From Gossypium raimondii (lineage: Eukaryota > Streptophyta > Magnoliopsida > Malvales > Malvaceae): 64,000 nt of DNA. Positions 37,669-48,032 of the stretch are shown here, in pieces; the stretch's first letter is position 1; each line of letters opens with the position of its first letter. The position numbers and the translations under genes are program-made. The DNA is taken from the NCBI RefSeq assembly GCF_025698545.1, contig NC_068572.1, forward strand, positions 1,302,001-1,366,000, written 5' to 3'. Under the pieces are notes generated by a model. It was not told where the DNA came from. It did no database searches and saw only the letters and a list, made by a program, of their open reading frames with translations.

Positions 37669-38946
37669 TTAGCTTATATACGTGCACTCAAACTCCCTCA
37701 CACACGCGTTAGAACTCGGTGAAAGAAACGCTCCGTCTATACTCCGATGACGGTGACTGTAACGGCGATATGGCATTGACAACGAAGCCTTCAAACTCCA
37801 GAAATATTCCCTTATATCTATCCCTCGAGCCGTTACGTTCTCCATCAACTCAGCGTCATCTCCCGACGGAATAAACGGCGGTCGTAAAACCTCCGTCAAG
37901 ATATCCCACTTCACCCCTTCGAAGAACGGGTGTTCCTTAATCTCACACGCGCCGCCGTGATACCCAAGTCTCATTTTCGGATCCTTTTGTAACAACCGTC
38001 CGATTAAATCAGTCAAACCGTTACGTTGACCCATGAACTCAGGCTGTTTACCCAATACATTTCTAAACGTTTCTTTGCGGTTATTCCCTTTAAACGGCGT
38101 CGTACCGTACATCATCTCGTAGCTTAATATACCCAAAGCCCACCAATCGACGGCGAATTCATGACCGTCTCCTCGCACAACTTCGGGTGAAACGTATTCT
38201 TCTGTCCCAACGAACGAGTTAGAACATTCCCCATTCGAGAAACTCAGTTTCCGACGACTCACTGGGCTAACTCGAGCTGATTTCGGTTTCTTCAAAGCTT
38301 TGTTATAAGGTACACCGGTGATCCATTGAGTAAAATTCACCCGACATTTACGTCGGACATTGATTTCCGGCGAATTTTTCCGGTAATCCAAGATTTCCGA
38401 CAATTGCTTCTTCTTTAAACCACGTGAAAGGTCAAAATCCGTCAATGTCACGTGACCAGACCGTTGAACAAGTACGTTTTCAGGCTTCAGGTCTCTATAA
38501 ACAACCCCCATGGAATGAAGGTGCTCCAGAGCACAAAGGATCTCCGCCAAGTAAAACCTTATAACAGAAATAGCAAAAACGCCATCGTTTTGACGGTGAC
38601 GAAGTACATTAAGATCAGCACCGGGGCAATAAGGTACAGCCCAACCGATGAACTCATCGGTTTCGAAAAAACCCAAAAGACGTGGCAGAAACGGGTGGTT
38701 TCGCGTCGGGTCAGGATCCGAAACCATCTTCAAAACCCCAACTTCCCAACGAGCTCGACGGTCTCCGCCATTGTTGAACCTTTGAACGACTTTAAGAGCA
38801 AAAGGGGAACGAGCAGCGGGATCAATGGAGGTGTCGTGGACGAGAAAAACAGTGCCCGTTGCTCCTTTACCGAGGATTTTAATGGCTTTGAGGGTTTCTA
38901 AATTCAATTGTAGTGAAGGATTTGAAGCTGAAGATGGATACTCCAT
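37669..38946 (-). CDS. UCN: UNICORN-type AGC VIII serine/threonine protein kinase
   Basis: This is an intronless gene of 425 residues. The kinase domain covers about residues 19-345. The glycine loop is GKGATGTV (26-33), the ATP-binding Lys is 52 (FALKVV), the catalytic loop is YRDLKPEN (150-157) and the metal-binding motif is DFD (170-172) in place of DFG. DFD plus the ~70-residue basic insertion before SPE (253-255) mark the plant-specific AGC VIII group. The insertion contains KSARVSP and RRKLSF-type segments. The strings QNDGVF, GDGHEFAVDWWALGILSYEM, TPFKGNNRKETFRNVL and LTEVLRPPFIP match Arabidopsis UNICORN, which restrains ectopic growth in ovules and floral organs. The C terminus lacks the FxxF PIF tail of OXI1-like relatives. 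The gene is convergent with SelO across the rps4 remnant. Confidence 0.93.
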   Translation of the reverse strand: MEYPSSASNPSLQLNLETLKAIKILGKGATGTVFLVHDTSIDPAARSPFALKVVQRFNNGGDRRARWEVGVLKMVSDPDPTRNHPFLPRLLGFFETDEFIGWAVPYCPGADLNVLRHRQNDGVFAISVIRFYLAEILCALEHLHSMGVVYRDLKPENVLVQRSGHVTLTDFDLSRGLKKKQLSEILDYRKNSPEINVRRKCRVNFTQWITGVPYNKALKKPKSARVSPVSRRKLSFSNGECSNSFVGTEEYVSPEVVRGDGHEFAVDWWALGILSYEMMYGTTPFKGNNRKETFRNVLGKQPEFMGQRNGLTDLIGRLLQKDPKMRLGYHGGACEIKEHPFFEGVKWDILTEVLRPPFIPSGDDAELMENVTARGIDIREYFWSLKASLSMPYRRYSHRHRSIDGAFLSPSSNACVREFECTYIS

Positions 38947-39034
38947 TTTTTAGCCAAAAGAAATAAAAAAAAAGGTGAAAAGAGACTATGAGAATGGTGG
39001 GGGGAGCTATGATGTTAGATCGTGGGGGGATTGG

Positions 39035-39042
39035 TATATATA
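39035..39042 (-). promoter_or_regulatory. Probable TATA box of the UCN-type kinase
   Basis: TATATATA on the minus strand in an ACTATATATACC context, about 90 bases upstream of ATG 38946. No competing start is visible between them. Confidence 0.5.
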
Positions 39043-40692
39043 GTCTGATTTTGGTTTTTTGTATGTAGTGTGTGATTTTGTGTGTTAGTGGAAAAACATG
39101 GGACTTGGGTTCCTTACGTTAAGGGTGGATTATGATTGAAAGCATAGTGGACTCAATGAGAAACTAGTGGAAAGTTCCTTTATTTGGCCTTTTCTTAGGG
39201 CAATTTAGACTTTTCCAAGCTCGAACTTGTGCACCAAATATGAATTTGTTTTTCTTTATTTTTAAATTTTTTTATGAATTATTAATAATTTATTTAATTA
39301 AACATGATGAATTGGTCGGACCGATAATCGGTGGGTCTGACCAATTCTAGAAACCTTGGGCAAAAAAAGAAAAAGACTAAAGTTTCAACATTTAAGGCCT
39401 GACCCCAACTTGACTCAATTTATATTTTTGTAATATATTTTTTTTTAAATTTTTTACATATTATATAACTTGTATTTATGTAAATTAAAATCTGACCCGA
39501 CTCGGCCTATGAATATCTGTAGGGCGAATTAAAGAAAAGGGTTAGTTTTCAAATTAAAGCATACATTTTAATTTGATTTTAAAATTAATTTATAATGTTT
39601 AAAATAATTTAATTGTGTTTCTAAATCATCGATTGTATAAATTAAGTCTTTTCGTTAATCTAATATGGAGCATATTTAAATTTAATGGATCAAATTGTAA
39701 ACACATCCTATTGCATGAATAGCTTGGATTGGTCGTGTTAAAATAATATATTTATCATGTTAGATCCAAATTATTTATGCAAGATATACACATTCTTATA
39801 ATTTAATCCATATGTTTTTCACATTAGATCCAAACCGACATTTAATGTCCAAATAACTAATGGAGTGACGGAAGTTAATTAATATAATTTTGAAAATTGA
39901 GAGATTAATTAAAATTTATGAACTCTAGGGACCTATTTAAAATCTTAACGATATTTTAGGGACGTTTGGCGGATTAGCCAAAACCTTTTTAATTTTTGTT
40001 TATAGTAAATTGCCTCAATCACCTAATTTTTATTATTTTGTTCAAATGACATAATCAATATCAAGCCTAAGGTTTTGAATTTGATTAACCCAATCTCTCT
40101 TGCAATAGTGAATTTAGATAATATTTTAAGGCCTAAAATGTAATTTTACCACTTATTAATTTATATTTTTTGAACTTTAAAGAAACTAAAATTTTTATTT
40201 TTTTAGGAGGCGAGACCCTTCATTGCCCCCTCTAGTGTCGCTTCTACTCTCTTGCCCTATAAAAATATTTTTTAAATAATATTTTTAATAAATTTATTTG
40301 CTCAATTTAATATATCTAATACATATAATTCGAGTTTTAGATAATTTTATTATAAATTCGGATTTTTTGATCTATAAATACTTTTACAATCACCATGGTG
40401 ATGAATATTATATATATTTTAATACAACGAGAGTATAATAAATTTTTTTATACTCTTCATGTCTGTTTTACAATTTATGTTCAGGGTTCGAGATTACTCC
40501 TCACAACAATATTGTCTCTAAAGTTCGAAAGAGTACAATAATTTTACTTCAAATTACAAATAAAAAAATTGCAATGGGCACCCATATGGAAATTAAGAGG
40601 TCTTGAGTGTAATGAGTTGGTTAAAGTGGATATAGCCCCCCTTTTTCTTTTTCTTACCAAACAAACAACAAATTGGCAAAGAAAATAGGGCA

Positions 40693-40825
40693 CACGTGTT
40701 TGGGATAAAAATGAGAATAAAAACATTCCTATTTGTACGGATTTCACACGTGGCGCCCCACAACCTAAGAACAGTACAGCACGTGTGAACGTGTACCATC
40801 ATGAATTTATATTTTGTCACACGTG
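40693..40825. promoter_or_regulatory. Cluster of four CACGTG G-box/ABRE cores
   Basis: Palindromic CACGTG occurs at 40693, 40747, 40780 and 40820, each in an ACACGTG-type context that suits bZIP (ABRE) or bHLH binding. The cluster is about 1.75 kb upstream of the UCN start and in otherwise AT-rich sequence. Function is inferred only from motif density. Confidence 0.4.
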
Positions 40826-41821
40826 TAGGGTTCATATTCGAATAATGTCGTCACCTTCCTATTTTATGTATATCAGACATTAATTTAATTAAAAACATTA
40901 AAATATTATATTTATTTAAAGAAAAGAATAATTATGTATTTTAAAATTTTCATATAATCTTTTTATAAAAATAATTTTTTTTGAAAAAATTAGCCCATTT
41001 TTATTTTTTTTATCTTGATTTAGTAACTAAATTATAATTCCGTTACACTTTTTAACCTTTATCGTTAATGGTGTTAAAAAAATAGCAACCAATCAGAACA
41101 TGTCACATATCCTCAATTGATCGCTATTGTGGACGATAACATGGCCGTTGCCCGCGTTGACTGTGTGATGACCATATAAATAAATTGTAAAAATTATTAA
41201 AAACAGCATAAAGTATTTAAAAATATATAAAAATTGTAAAAAAAATAATTAAATTATTAAAAAATCAAATACTGTTAAAAAGATTTTAAATTTGTAAAAA
41301 TCTTATTAAAAATTATAAAACATTATTTAAATTTTGTAAAATTATTTAAAATTGTAAATATTTATTAAAAGTTGTAAAATTATTTAAAATTGTGAACCAA
41401 TAGAATTTAATCGGAAATTTCATAACTTTTAATCGAATCATATGCTATTATTGTTTCAAGACCTCAGATTTGTAAATAGTAATGCCAGAATAAATCAAGA
41501 AAAGAAAGTAGATGACAACATAGAAAATCTCCTTGTATTCTTTTGGAAATTTTAGAGAAAATTGAAGAAGAAGAATTTGATTTGTTGATTATTTCCAATT
41601 TTAATAATTTTAACAAAAATTAAATAATGTTTAATGATTTTAATAAATTTTTAAAATTTTTAAATATTTTAAACAATATTTTATAAATTATTTATAAATT
41701 TTCTCCTTTTTTAGAATTTTTAAATATTTTTAATGTTTTCTAATAATTTAAATATTGTTTACAATTTTTTTGATTTGGTCAACACGGTTAATGGCCATAT
41801 CATGGTCCACATTAGTGGATT

Positions 41822-41996
41822 AATCTTATTATAGGTTCTGGTTATATCTGTTTTTTTTTTATACAATGCTTAGAACTAACCATAACTCCTCTCTAACTCT
41901 TAAATTGGAGGATAATGCGCTCCAGCGCAATCAAACCTACATCTTCATGTACTGGCAACAATATCAATGTCAATCGAGTTAAGACTTAACCAATAT
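41822..41996 (-). mobile_element. tRNA-derived SINE-like element, copy 3
   Basis: Minus strand: TTAAGTCTTAACTCGATTG head, A-box-like ATTGACATTGATATTG, B-box-like GTTTGATTGCGC, the CATTATCCTCCAATTTAAG body, and tail ACCTATAATAAGATT. The whole element is present. Confidence 0.7.
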
Positions 41997-42339
41997 GAAA
42001 CTTTAATTATTAAAGTTAGGTAGCAAGTGTATTGAACTAAAATATTAAAAAGAATACTAAGAAGTTGAGTTTTGGTCAACAGACTATGAGTTATATAAGC
42101 TTAAAATATGTCACACAATTTAAGGGAAATATGGAACTTTTCTTTGTATGCCCAAATATTTTTTAGGGTTTAATTAAAAGGATGGATGGCCATAAATAAT
42201 GCAATATTTTGTACAAAAGTCAAGCCTTTAGACAGCTCTTAATTAGGCTATAAACAAGCAAAATTTTGTCTTCAATCACTTATTTATGTATAGGTTTAAA
42301 TTATATATAAACCCTTAATTTGAAAGATATCAGGTATAT

Positions 42340-42508
42340 TGATTATTAACTTGATTGATATGGGTATTGTTGTTAATGTAGGAGGACGTGAATTCGAGTG
42401 TGCTGAAGTGCATTATCCTCCAATTTATGGGTTGAGGAGGGGCTATGAGTAGTTTTAGACATTATGTCAAAAAGAACAAAAATGAACTTATAATGAGATT
42501 GTTCAAAA
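42340..42508 (+). mobile_element. tRNA-derived SINE-like element, copy 4
   Basis: Plus strand: head TTATTAACTTGATTGATATG, B-box-like AATTCGAGTGTGC, GCATTATCCTCCAATTTATG, GGGGCTATGAGTAG, and tail ATAATGAGATTGTTCAAAA followed by an A-run. It is in opposite orientation to copy 3, about 340 bases away. Confidence 0.7.
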
Positions 42509-43501
42509 TAAAAAAAAAAAGATACTAGGCATCTAAATACAATAATAATACTAATTAAGTTAAGATTTTATCAAAATTTACGAATAATTTATGGAAAGAA
42601 AGAGTTGTGATTTGTAAGTTCTAATATTTTGATATAATAATAAATTTAACTCTCAATCATTATCGTTTCAAGAAAAATCAAATCCTTTTTCTTTTTAATG
42701 TTTGGTATTAAAAAATAAATTAATAAAAATAAAATTTGATTTTATTCAGATTACAATTATTATTTTTATCTTGTAAATCAAAACCCATCACCATAATTCA
42801 AATCGGTTGGTAAGGTCCCTCTAAAATAGAAAAATTTTCATTTAGGTCTTTTAAAATTTTTAGAATATTAAATTAGTAAATATAAAATTACACTTTGACC
42901 TCTCTAAAATGACAAAAATTGATTCAATCATTTAGAAATTATAAAGATATAGGCTATTAAAATGATGAAATTACATTTTACTATCGTAAAAATTATAATT
43001 TAATTTCGACCCTCCCTAAAAAAAATCTTACTTGGTCCCTACCTAAAAGGATAGTTAGCTATGACCAAAAAAAAAGAAGATTATTTAAGGGGTTTTAAAC
43101 TTTGGCATATGGTGGCATATAAAAAAACATTTCTTTGGAAAAGGATAAAAAAAACCTAGAAACCCCATATTTCCCAACTTTAGGATACACAAAATCTTTT
43201 TCTACTATTTTCTTTTTGCCTTATCTTTTTCACCCCTACAAGCTTTCTTAATGAAACCCTAAATCAAATTTCTTTTTTTCCTCTTTGAAGTTTCAAATAA
43301 TATATTCTTGAATGGCATCATTTGGTCGGAGAAAATGTAAGCATCCACCAATACTAACTTTAGACTTATAGAAAGATTGGGGTTCTCGTCTAGTTTGATA
43401 AATTGGTAGGTTGGATAAGATATTATGGTAATTTATTATGCTCGGATTATTATTTAATAATTTAAATTCGTTAAAAATGAAATCAAATAAAATTAGAAAA
43501 A

Positions 43502-43684
43502 GTCGATTGAGTCTTAGTTCGGTTGACATGGGTATTGTAGCTAATGCAGAAGGAGGATATGGGTTCCAGCGCGTTGAAGCGCATTATCCTCCTTTTTATG
43601 AGTTGGAGAGGGACTATGAGTAGTTCTAGGCATTGTGTCAAAAAGAAGAAATATGATCAGAACCTATAATGAGATTGTTCAAAA
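43502..43684 (+). mobile_element. tRNA-derived SINE-like element, copy 5
   Basis: This is one of the most complete copies. It has head GATTGAGTCTTAGTTCGGTTG, A-box-like region TTGACATGGGTATTG, B-box-like GGGTTCCAGCGCG, body AAGCGCATTATCCTCC, and tail ATAATGAGATTGTTCAAAA. The open frame seen at 43438-43623 is this element read through. Confidence 0.75.
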
Positions 43685-44477
43685 GTAAAATAAAATTAGA
43701 AAATAAATAATATCCGATGCATTGTATTCGTCAATGTATGAGTCTCGTGGAGGAACGATACCAAGGGGTTGATAGAGGTTAGAACCGGCCTAAAATGGAA
43801 AAATATCACATTGACCCATTTATATTTTATAAAATTATAAATGAGTAATTGGTCAAATTGCACATTGGCCCCTCAAATGATAAAAAATTTAATTTAATCC
43901 TTTAAAATCTATAAATATATAAGCTAATACAATGACGAAGTAGTATTTTAGCTCTAAAAATACATAACTCAATTTCGACCCCCAAAAAATAATTTTTGGC
44001 TTTGCCTCTGGTCTCATGTATTATCAATGAATAATAACATGACATCTTATATCATTAAATAAAGCAACAAAATTGTGGAAGACTTCTACAATAAATATTA
44101 ATAACTCTCATGTTTGAGTTTACAATATTGGGTTTAAATTTTAGAGTTTTAGTATTTATTTACGTTTAAATAAAAGTTATTGATATTTACTTATGTCGTC
44201 AATAATACATGAAACTCTTGCACTACAGTTGTTATACTTCCACTCGTGTTAGGACACGTGGCAAGCTTAGAGGGAACTTGACCAGTAAACCTACCACCAG
44301 CAAGTTGGGAGGTCACCTATGAAATAATTCTCTTGAGAAGATTACCACCTGAACATGAAGTCGTTCAATCACCAAACATTACGTGGGCTCAACTGCTTTA
44401 TCCCATCAGAGCCAGAATGAACAACAAGATTTGTCTTGTCACAAACATCCTTGTCCCACTGAAGACATCCTTCCAAC

Positions 44478-45021
44478 TAGGGGTGAGTATTCGATCGAGT
44501 CGAGTAAAAAATTTTCGAGTTAGTCAAGTAGACAAATCCTATTTTAGCAACCAAACTCAATTTGAATTTTTTTCGAATCGATTCAAAAAATTTCGAGTTA
44601 AATCGAGTTGAGTTAACGAATCTTATTATACTTAATGTTGCGTTTAGATGAACCGATTATTTAACTAGTAGACGAAATATAAGATTATTTAACTACATGA
44701 ACAATATAATGATTTTGCCTTTTAACTTAATGGGTAAAAATTTATCAAAACGACGTAATTTTGTCTTTTAACTTAATTATTTTGATTTTTAATTTTTAAA
44801 AAAGTAAACATTTATCAAAACGACGTAGTTTTGTCTTTTCTTATTCAGATTTTCGGATAACTCGAATTGTGTAACTCATATTCGAGTTAAACCGAAAAAC
44901 TTAATTTTTTATTCGATTTGATCCAAATAACTTGATTAACTCAAATAACTCGAACTATTTAATTCAAAATTTAAATTTTTTATGAAGTTTTTCGAATCGA
45001 ATCGGATTTTGCTCACCCCTA
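44478..45021. mobile_element. MITE with TAGGGGTGAG ends
   Basis: The left end is TAGGGGTGAGTATTCGATCG. The right end reverse-complemented is TAGGGGTGAGCAAAATCCG. The interior is rich in TCGAGTTA / TCGAATCGA words on both strands. It is 544 bases and non-coding. It separates a G-box region from a TATA box that read as one promoter-like unit when the element is ignored. Confidence 0.75.
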
Positions 45022-45176
45022 ATTTCAACGCGCATGATGGCTAGATGACAAGTCCAGCACGTTAACACCATATTACGCGAGACATTTGCCTATAAATACC
45101 TCCAATATTCCCTCTACACTCAATCTTCAAACTCCCTCCATCTCCATTCTCCATAACTTCCGACTCTCAACCTCGA

Positions 45177-45272
45177 ATGGGCGAATCGACTTTCTCCGTA
45201 ACCATTCTCTTTTTTTCTATACTCTTCCCTTATCAAGTACCATATCAATATATCAAATATTCTCCCAATTAA
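45177..45272 (+). CDS. Candidate 31-residue hydrophobic small ORF downstream of a TATA box
   Basis: The first ATG after the TATA box at 45091 opens MGESTFSVTILFFSILFPYQ and stops with TAA at 45270. The hydrophobic core VTILFFSILF after a short polar start resembles a signal or membrane anchor. No family is recognised, and the segment may be leader sequence of an LTR. No conservation evidence is available, so this is a hypothesis. Confidence 0.22.
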   Translation: MGESTFSVTILFFSILFPYQVPYQYIKYSPN

Positions 45273-45630
45273 AAAATTCCAATTGCTACTCAACCTAAAC
45301 CATCAACATGCTACTTTCCACCTAAGCTAAAACTCAAAGCAAAAGCAAAGGAAAAAAAAAAAACTAATTATATTCCATTTCACCCAAATGTGAAAGTTAG
45401 GAATATAGTTTAAAGAAAAAGCTATATATACTTTGATGATGATGTTGTCGGCCATTATTTCACCACATAAAAGAAACCTTTTTTGTTTTTTTGCATTTTG
45501 AAAATATTTTAGGATCACTTAAAGGGAACACAATTGTTAAAAGATCAAATATTTAATTACAATTAACTTTTGGTTAATAAAAATAAAAAATAATTATAAA
45601 TTTAGGCTACAATTCTTGTTATATATATTT

Positions 45631-45806
45631 TTGAACAATCCCATTATAGGTTCTGATCATATATGTTCTTTTTTACACAAGCCTTAAAACTACCCATAGT
45701 CCCTCTCAACTCATAAAAAGGAGGATAATGCACTTCAACGCACTCGAACCTACGTCCTCCTGCATTAACAGCAATACCTATACTAATTGAGCCAAAACTC
45801 AATCAA
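45631..45806 (-). mobile_element. tRNA-derived SINE-like element, copy 6
   Basis: Minus strand: head GTTGATTGAGTTTTGGCTC, A-box-like region, B-box-like AGGTTCGAGTGCG, body TGAAGTGCATTATCCTCC, and tail ACCTATAATGGGATTGTTCAAAA. Ends and order match copies 4 and 5. Confidence 0.75.
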
Positions 45807-47876
45807 CATTTGTTTTACTTGTTTTAGTTACATTTAAATATATATATATATATGTTATTATAAAGGTTTATTCAATTAAATAAGTAATGATGAGAAAAAA
45901 GAGAGTTAAAAGTTTATAATGAATTTTATTTGATAAATAAAAAAAAATTGTAATTTTGCATGAGAAATAAAAGTATTAACTTTTTATTTTAATTTTACTT
46001 TATTTGTAGTTACAAGTGAGAATTCAACTGAATCGAGTAATTTTTTGAATTAATCAAATCGATATGTCTTATTTTTACAGCTAAATTTTATTTAATTTTT
46101 ACCAAATCGAGTCAAATAAAAATCTTGACCATTTAAAACCAACATCTATAAGTCTACTAGCCATTTAAAAAAAGCCTAATCGAACATAAATGACCCTTCG
46201 ATTAGTATAATTAAATTATAATTAATTATTCGAGGTATTCAAATAACTAGAGTTGTACAATTAAAATTGAGCTAAACTATTTAACCATAACCATTTATTC
46301 AAGTTCACTTGAAAGTTGAATAAATTCAATGACTCAATTATTTAATTTGAAATTGAAATTTTAATTAATTTTGTCGAACCGAAACGAATTTTGCTCGCCA
46401 TTATTTAAAAAAAAATAATATATTAAATAAACATAGAAATGAGTATTCAAGTACAATATACATATTATATATAAATCTAAAAACTTAAAAGAGAAAAGCA
46501 TTGGTATGATGGAAATGGAAGATTGAGAAATTGTTTGGAAGGAAAGAAAAAATGTGAGATTATATTGATCCATCATAATGGAAAATCATTGATTTATAAT
46601 AACTTGTTGGTTGAGTTTCTTTGGAGGGAGCCTCTTTGCCTTCCATAATGCTTAAAGTGGGATACAAGGCATGTACAAGTGTACAATTGAGTACATTCCT
46701 TTTGTTTTGAACTAAAAAAAAAATAGGGACCCTCCACACATTTGCATTTTTGCAAGAAAGCCCACCATTTATATTTTTCTTTTCATTTCCCCTCTGGAAT
46801 TGGACTAGCTGGTTAGATGGATTGAATCAGATATCGACCGGTATATTGGTTCAGATAAAGGGGTTAACTCGATTTCTGAGGGAATTACTTGAAACTGGTA
46901 AAAAATCGAAAAATCGAGATAAAAAAAAGTGATTGCATCAGTTTATAATTTTTTTAATTATTATTAAATTAATGATGTTATTAGTAAATTCAAATTAATA
47001 AAACTATTGACGACTATTTTTAAAGTGATGACGTGGTTTTTTATTGTAATAAAATTTATGTCGTCGTTTTAACTACAACGATGATCATTTTACATTATCA
47101 TCTATTTGGACATTGTCGAATTAAAATAAAAGTATTAAACATGAATTTGAGCATGGTAGAATGATTAAAATCACAATTAGACCTTGAACTGATGGTGAAA
47201 TATGTCTTCAAAAACTTTAGTTTAATATGCAGTTTGATATATGAACTTTAATTTGTTGTGATTATAGACATGAAATTTTGATTGTGCTTCAAGTAATATC
47301 TCACTCAACCGCCATATGCTGTATTTTAAACATATCAACATTCACTTAATTTTGTACCACAAATTAGGGTGAAGTGTGTGAAAAGCCTTTATTTGACCAA
47401 TATGAAAAGTTCGGTATTTATGTGAGCATAGAGATGACATTTCAAATTGCATATTCGGATACCCGACCCATTTTTTGGGATTCGAATTTTAAAATTACTA
47501 TTCTCTACAGATTTGGAGCGGATGCAGGTAGATGTCCCAAATATCCATCATTCGAATCCACATTACTTATTTAGATCATGGATGCAGATTCAGATTCGGA
47601 TATCCAAGTCCATTGGTTACAAAATTCTTATATATATAAAAATTTAGTGGATTCGAATTTGAAATCATTTTTTACGTGTATTTAAATATTCAACTGATAA
47701 TAATATTTAATCCAAATTTAAATTCAGATAATAACATTTAAATAAATTGTGTATGATAAACATATTCAAATATTTAAAAAAATTATGAATTCGAATAATT
47801 AAAAAAATATAAATATTTGAAAAAAAAAATACACCAATTTAAGCATTTTGCTAAAAGAAATTGCAAATCATTTAGC

Positions 47877-48032
47877 TAAGGGTGAGTTTGGATGGGCGGT
47901 GCGTTTACCTACGGTTAGTGTAAAAACAACGGTGGCGGTGAGATTAGATACTGTAGCGATACTGTAGCGTGAGACAAAAAGTAAGCTAAACACACCGCAC
48001 CGCACCCAATCGCCCATCCAAACCCACCCTAA
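47877..48032. mobile_element. Intact 156-base MITE with GGATGGGCG inverted ends
   Basis: The left end is TAAGGGTGAGTTTGGATGGG. The reverse complement of the right end is TTAGGGTGGGTTTGGATGGG. The interior contains a short doubled motif (ATACTGTAGCGATACTGTAGCG) and GAGACAAAAAGTAAGC. A decayed relative lies after the RAV gene (11644-11794). Confidence 0.85.

Larger units (their letters stand above)
44246..45308 (+). promoter_or_regulatory. Promoter-like or solo-LTR-like segment split by a MITE
   Basis: It starts TGTTAGGACACGTGGC with a G-box at 44255, and after the inserted MITE (44478-45021) continues with a good TATA box (TATAAATACC, 45091) and a CT-rich leader. It ends near CATCAACA. The TG...CA ends and TATA position would suit a solo LTR of about 520 bases without the MITE, but I could not find matching target duplications. 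A native promoter is the alternative. Confidence 0.4.

Noticed and set aside
38452-38901. 149-residue open frame antisense to the UCN-type kinase
   Set aside because: It is the complement of kinase coding sequence with GC-rich codons, has no family resemblance and no splice or promoter support.
43438-43623. 61-residue open frame
   Set aside because: It is the SINE-like copy 5 read through.
46560-46646. 28-residue frame on the minus strand beginning MEGKEAPSKETQ
   Set aside because: Looks superficially like a protein start, but has no recognisable family, no convincing promoter or following exon; too weak to list as a gene.
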